Source: Candidatus Stahliibacteriota bacterium
GTDB taxonomy: Bacteria > Hydrothermota > Tepidihabitantia > SM23-42
Reading direction: 5' to 3'
Assembly: GCA_030613445.1 (NCBI GenBank)
Contig: JAUWLY010000072.1
Coordinates: 1-10,343, forward strand
DNA: 10,343 nucleotides
A model generated the notes under the pieces. That model was not told where the DNA came from. It ran no database searches and saw nothing but the letters and a program-made list of their open reading frames with translations. Of the stretch, positions 1-7,300 are shown one piece after another. Within the stretch, counting starts at the first letter, position 1; the number at the start of each line of letters is the position of its first letter. Position numbers and translations under genes: made by a program.

Positions 1-1862
1 TTGTAGGTAACCCCTGCTTCGAGCAAATGTCGTTTGGCTTTATCAAGTCTACCAATTTCAATGTAGAGTTTTCCAAGGTTATAGTGGATATTGCGTGTAT
101 ACTGGGGTTCAGGGTAATGTATCAGTGCTAGTTCGAGGTTATGTATTGCATTTTGGGGTTTTCTATTGTTTGCGTAATGCATACCCAGATAATAATGAGC
201 TTCAGGATTTGTTGAATCATGAGCAACTGCGGCATTAAGATAGTATTGTGCGCTGTCAACCATACTCTGCATCGAGTGTATGATCCCCAGTTTGCATAGC
301 GCATCCATAGTTCGTACGACACTCAGAGATTTCCTGTAAAGTTCGGTTGCTTCATTAAATCTTCCGATCATCATATATGTATCACCCAAGGCATTTAGCG
401 CGTCTGTGTTTTTCGGATTGTGAGTTAAGGATTCTTTGTATTCCTCTATCGCCTTCTTGAAGTTACCCTTTTCAAAGTACCGGTCTCCTAAACTAACATG
501 GATGGAACTTTTATTTACGACGTGGGAACCATAGAGATCTAAGTTGCAAACAATAAAAATCGCAATGAAAACCACAACAGCCAAGGCAGTTTTCTTAAAG
601 TCTTTCTTTTTGATTTTCTGTATTATCCAGAAAATGGTATAAGACGAAAAGATAAGCAAGAATGGAACTATCGGCATCCGATAGCGCGCTGTAACGAAAA
701 AGATGACGATTGAAAACGCATAAGATAGAATGAAGAGATTGATGATCCATGTTCTTTTCTTCGCTGCTGACAATACGAGCCCCAGGGCAGACAAAGCGAA
801 GATCAGTCCATAATTGAGCAGTGGCAGTCGCATCAATGGAGAAAATCCCCTGAACGATACTATGCTCTGATTATTCGATATTTCGAAAGAATTACAGAAC
901 AAATAGATTTTCTTAACCATCAGCTTTACCCAGGCAAATGGCTGTGAGAAGATGTAGCTAAAACCACGTTTGAACCAGTAATTTGAAACTTGTGATGGTC
1001 GGAGCTCATGTCCCGCTGCTTTTTCAGCAATAACAATGGCATCCCTGTAGCCGCCCCACCAGGTTGCATTTATCTCAGGCGATGTTGCCGACGACCCATC
1101 AGCTATGGGGTTGTTGCCAAAATATAGGTTAACACCACCGTTCCATGCCAATATCACGGTATCCTTGCCTGCGATAAGATTAATGGTCATCACCATAATT
1201 ATGAAGGGTATTATTCCACAGACAAAAAGACCGATCGTCTTCAATCGTTTAGTTAATGACTGCTTCTTAAAATGAAATAAAACATAGAGTGCGAAAACCG
1301 GCACGAATATGAGAAAATTAGGACGCACAATAGCAACCAGTCCCCAAAATACACTTGCGATCAGAATATATCGGTTCTCCTGGGTCTTCGACCATCTGAG
1401 TATCCAGAAGATACCGAGAAGACAAAAGAAGATCTCCAGGTATACTGTTAAAAGCATCGAGTCAAAATATATTAGCATCCCGTAGAAACAGCCGAGCAAA
1501 CCAGCTAGGACGCCTATTTTATGTGAAAACACCTCTTCACCGATCAAATATATCAGGGCACAGGAAAGCGCACCAATGATAATACCTATTAATCTTGGTA
1601 TAAAGTAGCCCTTGCCAAATATTGTGTAGATTAAACCAAGAAAGTAAGGGTAGCCTGGTGCGCGATAGAAAGGAGTCCTTTCAAACAAGTTCCCGGTGGC
1701 AATTTCCTGTGCCCATTCGTCATGATATTTTTCATCCATGATTGGGGAATCGAAATAGGGGTTTGTTTTGATTGTTTCGAGATTTATCAGTCGTACACCA
1801 AATGCCATCAAAAAGATGATAATTGCTGCCAACAATATTTCTTTACTATGTTCCTTCACCAT
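1..1862 (-). CDS. GT39-like (PMT/ArnT-type) membrane glycosyltransferase with C-terminal TPR repeats, 3' end cut by window edge
   Basis: Reading the minus strand from the ATG at 1862-1860 gives 620 codons without a stop, running off the left edge. Residues 1-445 look like a polytopic GT-C enzyme: a first TM at about 9-24, an acidic periplasmic stretch (D43, E44, D48, E49) before the R-x-P-G-Y-P motif near 67-72, then about ten hydrophobic segments and an A-R-Y-R-M-P motif at 392-397 just before a late TM. From about 453 the sequence changes to TPR-type helices (G459...A471; L492-G493...A505; Y558-L559-G560...A572; N595-L596-G597...A609), about four repeats. GT39 enzymes transfer sugars from polyprenyl-phosphate donors on the outer face of the inner membrane; the acceptor here is unknown. 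TPR fusions of this kind suggest a partner protein. Substrate cannot be told. Start choice: first ATG after an in-frame stop; no Shine-Dalgarno. Family call is confident, function less so. Confidence 0.8.
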   Translation of the reverse strand, partial: MVKEHSKEILLAAIIIFLMAFGVRLINLETIKTNPYFDSPIMDEKYHDEWAQEIATGNLFERTPFYRAPGYPYFLGLIYTIFGKGYFIPRLIGIIIGALSCALIYLIGEEVFSHKIGVLAGLLGCFYGMLIYFDSMLLTVYLEIFFCLLGIFWILRWSKTQENRYILIASVFWGLVAIVRPNFLIFVPVFALYVLFHFKKQSLTKRLKTIGLFVCGIIPFIIMVMTINLIAGKDTVILAWNGGVNLYFGNNPIADGSSATSPEINATWWGGYRDAIVIAEKAAGHELRPSQVSNYWFKRGFSYIFSQPFAWVKLMVKKIYLFCNSFEISNNQSIVSFRGFSPLMRLPLLNYGLIFALSALGLVLSAAKKRTWIINLFILSYAFSIVIFFVTARYRMPIVPFLLIFSSYTIFWIIQKIKKKDFKKTALAVVVFIAIFIVCNLDLYGSHVVNKSSIHVSLGDRYFEKGNFKKAIEEYKESLTHNPKNTDALNALGDTYMMIGRFNEATELYRKSLSVVRTMDALCKLGIIHSMQSMVDSAQYYLNAAVAHDSTNPEAHYYLGMHYANNRKPQNAIHNLELALIHYPEPQYTRNIHYNLGKLYIEIGRLDKAKRHLLEAGVTY

Positions 1863-1866
1863 GTTA

Positions 1867-1894
1867 ATTTTAGCTGGGATAAATGTATTGTCAA
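1867..1894 (-). promoter_or_regulatory. Predicted sigma70-type promoter of the GT39-TPR gene, leaderless geometry
   Basis: On the minus strand, TTGACA (1894-1889) and TAAAAT (1872-1867) are separated by 16 bp. The ATG lies only 4 nt beyond the -10 box (1866-1863), so transcription would begin at or beside the start codon, and no Shine-Dalgarno is present. A second TGTCAA occurs 10 bp further upstream (1899-1904), making a short direct repeat. This is a motif prediction only. Confidence 0.5.
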
Positions 1895-1961
1895 GTAGTG
1901 TCAAGGATCGTCCTGCAAAATTTGATACAGCAAGCAGTTATTCTTATAATTAAGAAGTAAG

Positions 1962-1991
1962 AAGAGGACGGGCAGTCTCGCCCGCCCTCTT
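1962..1991 (-). terminator. Rho-independent-type terminator hairpin after the small secreted-protein gene
   Basis: Two 12-nt arms (1962-1973 and 1980-1991) pair over their full length with one G-T wobble, around a 6-nt loop. The hairpin starts 7 nt beyond the stop codon of the 1999-2370 gene and is followed on the minus strand by a T-rich but not pure tract (CTTACTTCTTAATT). It separates that gene from the GT39-TPR gene, so the latter needs its own promoter. Confidence 0.7.
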
Positions 1992-1998
1992 GCGGATT

Positions 1999-2370
1999 CT
2001 ATTCTTCGTAAACGGTTATATCAACCTCTGTGTCTCCTTCAAGTGTTTCATTTATGGCCGTTTCTCCACTGTACCAGGTGTCACCTACTTGAAATCGGCA
2101 ACTGACCTTCCAGACATACACGGGAGGATCAAAAGACCACACGTATCTGCTGGATGGGTGTGTATATACTGTGTCATAATCCATTTTTATTGGAGGGTTT
2201 TGAAAACTCACAACCACAGGCTTGTCGCTTCCCACACCGCCACCGACTGAATATCTAACATCTCCCATGAGCCAATTTAGTGGTTCTTGAGCGAAGACAT
2301 TTGATGTTAAAACCACAGATGCAATGATTGCTGCGATTATCATGATTGTTATGGTTAAGAATCTCTTCAT
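1999..2370 (-). CDS. Small secreted protein of unknown function (123 aa)
   Basis: A complete 123-aa ORF starts at ATG 2370 behind a strong AAGGAG site at the right spacing. Residues 1-27 form a typical Sec signal peptide (K2-R3, a long Ile/Val/Ala core, V-F-A before the predicted cleavage, Q28 next). The mature part of about 96 residues is hydrophilic, rich in Tyr, Val, Trp, Asp and Glu, has one cysteine, and has alternating polar/hydrophobic stretches that suggest a small beta-rich domain. I do not recognise a family. It stands alone: a terminator follows it, and about 120 bp upstream lies the start of an 85-bp repeat that also precedes another signal-peptide gene at 9048. It is a real gene judging by SD, signal peptide and terminator; role unknown, site of action periplasm, cell surface or outside. 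Confidence 0.7.
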   Translation of the reverse strand: MKRFLTITIMIIAAIIASVVLTSNVFAQEPLNWLMGDVRYSVGGGVGSDKPVVVSFQNPPIKMDYDTVYTHPSSRYVWSFDPPVYVWKVSCRFQVGDTWYSGETAINETLEGDTEVDITVYEE

Positions 2371-2490
2371 CTTTTACTCCTTTTTATATACAGTCTTTTT
2401 CTTTTTTCTTGTTAACCTCAGCCCCCGCCGTATTCGTTTTTCACTTTTTTCAATGACCCACTTTTCCTCATGCCCTATCGATATGATGGG

Positions 2491-2575
2491 GGCGGGGTCA
2501 GGACCGAATCCACAGTCTTTTCCGTTATAAACGCGTCTTACTATTTTCATTACAACAACAAATAAAACTATCATT
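2491..2575 (-). repeat. Leader-type dispersed repeat, copy 1 (85 bp), upstream of the secreted-protein gene
   Basis: This stretch matches 9165-9249 without gaps: I count 73 of 85 identical positions, and 11 of the 12 differences are transitions. Both copies lie on the same strand about 120 bp upstream of a gene that starts with a strong SD and a signal peptide. Weaker similarity, including a shared AAGTGGGTC block, continues toward the SD. Right after the conserved block comes a hairpin (2472-2493: GCCC/GGGC with an inner ATC/GAT stem). Most differences would change amino acids if translated, so the repeat acts as DNA or RNA rather than as a coding segment. Confidence 0.75.
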
Positions 2576-2697
2576 ACTGAGTCAACATTCAATAGATAGT
2601 TTTTTAATTGTTTACGCTACTCCATTGTACTTTTCCCTTGATAAATTTTTAGTTATAGATGATCATCTTAGGGAAACAGTGAAGAGGTTGGAAGCTA

Positions 2698-2951
2698 GCA
2701 CAGATCTGGCACAAGAGCCTCTGCGAGAAACAGGGGTGCCCGCAAAGCATTGAGAAACATGGGCGGTATGCGACTTGAACGCATGACCTTCGGTATGTGA
2801 GAGCGTTTTGAGCCTTTTTCATAACCTTTGAGATCACGTTCAAAATCGCACAAAGTCAATAAAGACAAGCACTTGCACAATTCTGTCTATTACTGGGAAT
2901 TCTGTCTGTTACCATATGTTTTGGTGATAAAATGGCACAGATTTGGCACAA
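2698..2951. repeat. Pair of 17-bp direct repeats flanking the tRNA-like fragment
   Basis: GCACAGATCTGGCACAA at 2698-2714 and GCACAGATTTGGCACAA at 2935-2951 differ at one position and are 237 bp apart. The tRNA-like 3' half (2760-2801) lies between them. This resembles paired arm or attachment sites left by an integrated element, but no integrase gene is visible in the window. Purely descriptive otherwise. Confidence 0.55.
2760..2801 (-). pseudogene. tRNA 3'-half remnant, Val(CAC)-like
   Basis: On the minus strand the segment has canonical tRNA spacing: anticodon-type loop CTCACAT (2801-2795, reading CAC), 3' anticodon stem ACCGA (2794-2790), 5-nt variable loop AGGTC (2789-2785), T-stem ATGCG/CGCAT (2784-2780 and 2772-2768) closing a TTCAAGT loop, then acceptor strand ACCGCCC (2767-2761) and discriminator A (2760), with no encoded CCA. 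The 5' half is absent: no GGGCGGT acceptor strand or D-arm lies upstream, and the 5' anticodon stem does not pair. It is therefore not a working tRNA gene. It is most likely a remnant or an attachment-site copy; chance similarity is unlikely but not excluded. Confidence 0.5.
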
Positions 2952-3050
2952 AGTTGCCAACACAAAAATAGGGGGGTCGGCGAGAGTCGGCTCCTGTCTA
3001 TTATTGATTAACTTATGCAGATAATTATCTCACCTATCTGTGTCTATTGG
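2884..3050. repeat. Four copies of a TGTCTATTA-like motif
   Basis: Same-strand copies lie at 2884-2893, 2903-2912, 2995-3004 and 3041-3050. The first two belong to a 14-bp near-repeat (2880-2893 and 2899-2912, 13/14) with a 19-bp period. A perfect 12-bp palindrome, AGATAATTATCT, lies at 3019-3030 between the last two copies. The remainder of the gene-free stretch 2577-3043 shows nothing else that I can name. Confidence 0.4.
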
Positions 3051-3316
3051 TTTTTGGCTAAATTGTGCCGCATGTGCTGAAACACAACATTCACATTGCC
3101 CCAGCTGCCCAGGGAATTGCCAAAGTCATCATAAAAATAACTTTGCTCCACATTGCCACTCTCATTAGTCATGCCCATAACACTCCCCAGCCCATCGTGA
3201 TGGTAATAATGGGTGTCGGTAGGTGAAGCGTCATATCTTGCCAGTAACATCCCATTAGCATACACATATTTGGCTTGCAAATCAACGTGTCCGCCAAACT
3301 CACACACCGCATACAT
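3044..3316 (-). pseudogene. Orphan Rhs core fragment, truncated at both ends
   Basis: Seventy-five residues starting at 3316 (M-Y-A-V-C-E-F-G-G...) match residues 1195-1269 of the intact Rhs protein, 66 of 75 identical; at DNA level I count 48 differences in 225 bp. Of 35 differing codons 26 are silent, so the copy diverged while still under protein-level selection. Homology stops just before the Y-L-Y-T-G core motif, and about 15 unrelated residues lead to a stop. The D-P-L-G-L end of the core and any toxin tip are gone. The upstream edge lies 10 bp after the stop of the membrane-protein gene, in a different frame. Short core fragments downstream of an rhs gene are typical of Rhs loci, where they act as donors for tip switching. 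I see no SD; translation is doubtful. Confidence 0.85.
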
Positions 3317-3326
3317 GTCTGTGATT

Positions 3327-4202
3327 CTATGATATTTTTTCTTTCGACCGACGAAGTCTTGCTTTGATCAAGAGTTCGCCAAGAAATCCTCCTGCCATAC
3401 CCATAATTAATGCAAGAAGTAGTAACCACCACTCACTAGCCCAACTGTGTATATCTTCCGCTCCGAGTGCCCCCCAATAGTATGCGAAAAGCATGAAGAG
3501 TACACCAAAAATACCAGGAATTCCAACAACCAGAAGACCGCAGAACCAGCCTCGACGTCGGGAAAGATAACCGGCAGCAACTCCCCCAACAAGAGGAGGT
3601 AGACACCGATAGACCAGTTGTCCGACAAGACCCCATGTTCCACCTATCGATAACAGAATGATTGACAGCCCAATCAGTATTGACACACCAACCAATACCG
3701 CAGAGATTGTCCTGAGTCTTCCAACATTCTCAACTTTTTTATGACGAAAGTATTTACAAAGGGAAGAAGCTGCCAATACAATGATGGTAAAACATAGAAA
3801 GGGTATCAAAAAAACGCCGATAAGCATTAGAGGTGCAAATATTTGCCATAATGGATGGGAACCTATCTCATATCCCTGCCTCTCTAGTAGACCTGCAAAC
3901 TCCAATGTATGAGCAAGCCAAAAAATGATTGTTATTACTGTAAATACCAGAAAGACAAAATTCTCTTTCCTACCTACTAAGGAACCATAAAATTTCTTTC
4001 TCATACGTAGTACTATGCATTCAATTACAATACTACAGGTACAGACTGCAAAAGAGACGTACAGCAACGTTTTAAAAAGTGTAGGTGACGTTTCGGGAAT
4101 GTCTGGTTGATTGAAAAGAACAGCACCGAATGTTACTGTAAATGCAGCAAAGGATATTGCGATAATAGATAATGATTTTATCAAATAGTCCCTGGTAATC
4201 AT
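3327..4202 (-). CDS. Polytopic membrane protein (291 aa), candidate immunity protein of the Rhs tip
   Basis: The ORF encodes about eight hydrophobic segments (roughly residues 10-30, 43-65, 82-104, 120-147, 162-184, 190-210, 215-240, 252-277), separated by short loops rich in Arg/Lys (for example 67-70 and 212-214). The Gly-rich last third (P-L-V-G-G-V-A-A-G-Y and M-G-M-A-G-G-F-L-G-E) recalls small DUF-type integral membrane proteins, but I do not recognise a family. It lies 172 bp downstream of the rhs stop on the same strand and directly before the orphan Rhs core fragment, the usual slot of an Rhs immunity gene. If the Rhs tip harms membranes or works in the periplasm, a membrane immunity protein would fit. 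This is inferred from position only. The ATG at 4202 has no clear Shine-Dalgarno. An unrelated transporter-like or cargo gene is the alternative. Confidence 0.6.
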   Translation of the reverse strand: MITRDYLIKSLSIIAISFAAFTVTFGAVLFNQPDIPETSPTLFKTLLYVSFAVCTCSIVIECIVLRMRKKFYGSLVGRKENFVFLVFTVITIIFWLAHTLEFAGLLERQGYEIGSHPLWQIFAPLMLIGVFLIPFLCFTIIVLAASSLCKYFRHKKVENVGRLRTISAVLVGVSILIGLSIILLSIGGTWGLVGQLVYRCLPPLVGGVAAGYLSRRRGWFCGLLVVGIPGIFGVLFMLFAYYWGALGAEDIHSWASEWWLLLLALIMGMAGGFLGELLIKARLRRSKEKIS

Positions 4203-4214
4203 GTCAATTCTGGT

Positions 4215-4243
4215 TATATAAGTAGTAATACTGAATGTCGCAA
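4215..4243 (-). promoter_or_regulatory. Possible promoter of the membrane-protein gene
   Basis: TTGCGA (4243-4238) and TATATA (4220-4215) are 17 bp apart, with the ATG 12 nt beyond the -10 box. Both boxes are only 4/6 matches, so this is weak. If real, the candidate immunity gene could be transcribed separately from rhs with a very short leader. There is no convincing terminator between rhs and this gene. Confidence 0.3.
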
Positions 4244-4374
4244 GTGTAGTTGATAGAATAGTTTATTGATAATGATATAGGATTTACAAAAAAATAAATA
4301 TAGTCTGTTTGATTTCGATACCTGAATAGAATCATTAATCTCTTGATTGCTCCATGCATTTGTAAGATTTCAAG

Positions 4375-7300
4375 TTACCACCACACTTTCTGTGTAGGCA
4401 TTGCCCAACACAGAAAAGGTTCGAAATACTTTTGGTAATGTCTTCCACAGCAATCATAGCAGTCAGCGCGGATACCATAGTGAAAGATGAACCAGAATTG
4501 AGGCATAAAGTGAATTCCGTAATCACAACAATCTAATTTACCACCGATTATAATATACATGCATTCAATTATATTTTCTGATTTTTCGTAACACGGCGGC
4601 CTAAAACCACGTTTGCAACAACGGTGAAACGCTTCTATTATTTGTTTAAGCTCTTTTTTTACTTCCTTAGAAGTACATTTCTTTATTCCTTTTAAACCAA
4701 GAGGATCGACCCAATTAATTGGGTTGTTTAAAACATACAAATAAGTATTTAATTCATGAGGGTTCAAAGCAATTGTGCCCTTTGATGCCTTGTTTACCGG
4801 ATCCTCACTCACAAACCTCCCTATACCAGGATCATAATATCGTGCTCTGAGGTTGTATAGCTCTGCTCCTGATATTTCATCATCATATTCCTGACCCGTG
4901 TAGAGATAACTGTTGCTCACTGACCCCCAGCTGCCCAGAGAATTACCAAAGTCATCATAGAAATAGCTCTGTTCAACATTGCCATTTTCATTTGTCATGC
5001 CTATTACACTCCCAAGCCCATCGTGGTGAAAGTAATGGGTGTCAGCAGGACTGTTATCATACCGCGCTAAGAGCATCCCATTAACATATACATATTTTGC
5101 CTTAAGGTCAAGGTGTCCGCCAAACTCACAGACTGCATACATGCCGTCATAGCAGTACTTCGTGGTATCAGAAGCACCGTGGATCTTTCTTATTCTTTTG
5201 CCCAAACCACAATATGTAAAACGTAGACTGTCACCAGGGCCTGAACCTGTTTTGCGTATCTTAACCAGCCGATTCTCAAAATCCCAGGTAAAATAGTAAC
5301 CAATCTCCTCAGGAGGAGTTATCTGAGTCAAATTGCCATTATTATCATACGAATAACCTGCCGCACCGGCATAGGTCATATGGTTATTCCTCTTGTTGTA
5401 CGTGTAATTTGTTGTATCTGTCCCGGCTATTTTCTTGAGCCTATTGCCTACCTTGTCATACGTGTATGAATTGGTCTTATTGTATATACTCCGCGGGTAT
5501 TGTGCCTGCGTTAAACGACGTAGATCATCGTACATGTATGTGATAGTTCCTGATATTGGACTCTGCATCAGTCTTGGTAAATAGAGAATCAGCGTATCTC
5601 TATCTCCTTTTGCATTGTATTTGTAATCAAATTTGAACAATTGATTATTGCCGGAAGAATCGGTTATCACATCTATGAAATTCCTTGAGGTGAGTTTATA
5701 TTGTTCCTTGACATTATTTGGATAATCAATTTTCTTGATTGGACCGGTATCCCAGTAAGTGAATGCAAAGGTATCTGTACCCACTGCTGTCTTATCCAAT
5801 CTATTCGCCTCATCATATGTCGGATAGGATTGATTAAGATAAACCGTTGTCGTATCTGAAGCTTTGACAACCTTGAGCTTTTTCCGGTTACCTGCTGTAT
5901 CATATTTATAGATGACGAGCATGTCCTGATAGCAATTCAAGGTATCAAGTCCATTCATCTCATCATAGCTGTAATTTATTGTGCCGTTTTTATCAAGCAT
6001 GGAAACCATGTTTCCCACGTCATCATAGGTAAAGACCAGACTTTCTGCAGGGACGCTGTCAGGGAATGCATCGTATGCAGTCAGACTGTTGAAATACCGT
6101 TCTTTGATCAATCGGTTTCTGCTATCGTATAAATATGCCACGACCTTACCACGACGGTCTTTCTTGAACTTCAGGTTATTATTTGTGTAATACCCCAAGC
6201 TGTCGTAGGTCGTGTCCGGATATGCCACTTTGATAAGTTTGCCTGCATCATACTCATATGAAATTTCGGTTGAAATACCGGTCGTGTCATTGGCATTAAT
6301 AAAGCCGATGAGGGCATCGTTGAGATCGTAAGCATACCGGGTTGTATCGATCTTCGGGGTGACTCCACTCATATCACTATATTCTTTGACCAGAGTCAAT
6401 CGATCCCGCGCATCATACACGTATTCGATGCGGAAATGACAGGTGGAACTCAGGTATGTTTCCTTTTTAATGAGATTGCCCCGCTTGTCATACGTAAGAC
6501 TGTCCCGGGTGCCGTCCGGATAATGGGTGCCCTGCAGACGGCTCATTACATCATGGGTGTAGTACACAAGACTTGAATCACCTGGATAATCCTGGAAGTA
6601 GATCAGCGTATCGACTTTCCCGATGTCAGTGTTGTACTTGTATTTGGTGATGATATCCTCATTGCCAGATCCGGATGGCGACATATCGATCCTGGTCTGG
6701 GTAAGATAGGGGCCTGTATCATTAGGTGCATATGAATAGTATGTAGAATTTCCTCGCGGATCTTTGAGCTGGGTGAGGTTGCCGTGGCTGTTAAAGGTGT
6801 AGTCGTGAGTGAGCGTGGTAGTACCGACACCGGCAATGTACCGGTTATAGTATCGTAGCGAATCAAGATTATAGTTGTTATCATAGAAGTATTGCGTTTT
6901 TCTGCCCAGTTCGTCGATTATTGAGTCAAGCAGGAAGAACGCGGGTGCATTGTTATCCGGCGCGTGATAGTAGTTGAGGATTGAATCACCATTTGGATAC
7001 ACAATCTTGGTTGGTAATTGCGTTGACCGTGTTTCGCTGTTAAGGGTATATGACTGGTAGGAGTATCGGGTCGTGTCATCATCTATTGTTACGACCAGCG
7101 TGTCATTGAAATCAAGGTCCTTGAAGAATTTTGTCCGGGATATCGCAGTTCCTCGTTTTTCCATAAATATCTGTCTGCCAACCCGGTCATTGTGATAATC
7201 CCGCTTCTCAATGTAATAGCCAGAAGCCGGTGCTTGGGGCACAAATGTGGTATCATACGGCGAGTGAGCAGAGTCTGCTCCAGCCGCACCGGTATACACA

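Noticed and set aside
1768..1953. Plus-strand 61-aa ORF
   Set aside because: Antisense to the 5' end and promoter of the GT39-TPR gene; no SD and no independent support.
2374..2592. 72-aa ORF containing a C-x-F-G-P-D-P-A-type peptide, also readable at 9165-9249
   Set aside because: Between the two copies most substitutions change the amino acid and one copy soon stops, so there is no sign of coding constraint. It is better explained as a non-coding leader repeat.
2760..2835. Complete tRNA gene
   Set aside because: The 5' acceptor strand and D-arm are missing and the 5' anticodon stem does not pair; only the 3' half fits.
2649..2880. Two overlapping small minus-strand ORFs (64 and 61 aa) around the tRNA-like fragment
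   Set aside because: They read through a tRNA-like segment and direct repeats in two frames, with no ribosome site and no plausible protein composition.
2880..3050. CRISPR-like short repeats
   Set aside because: Repeat units are only 9-14 bp, imperfect and irregularly spaced, with no spacer structure and no cas genes.
3169..3643. 66-87-aa minus-strand ORFs overlapping the membrane gene and orphan core
   Set aside because: They lie out of frame within a clear membrane-protein gene and an Rhs core homology; composition is not protein-like.
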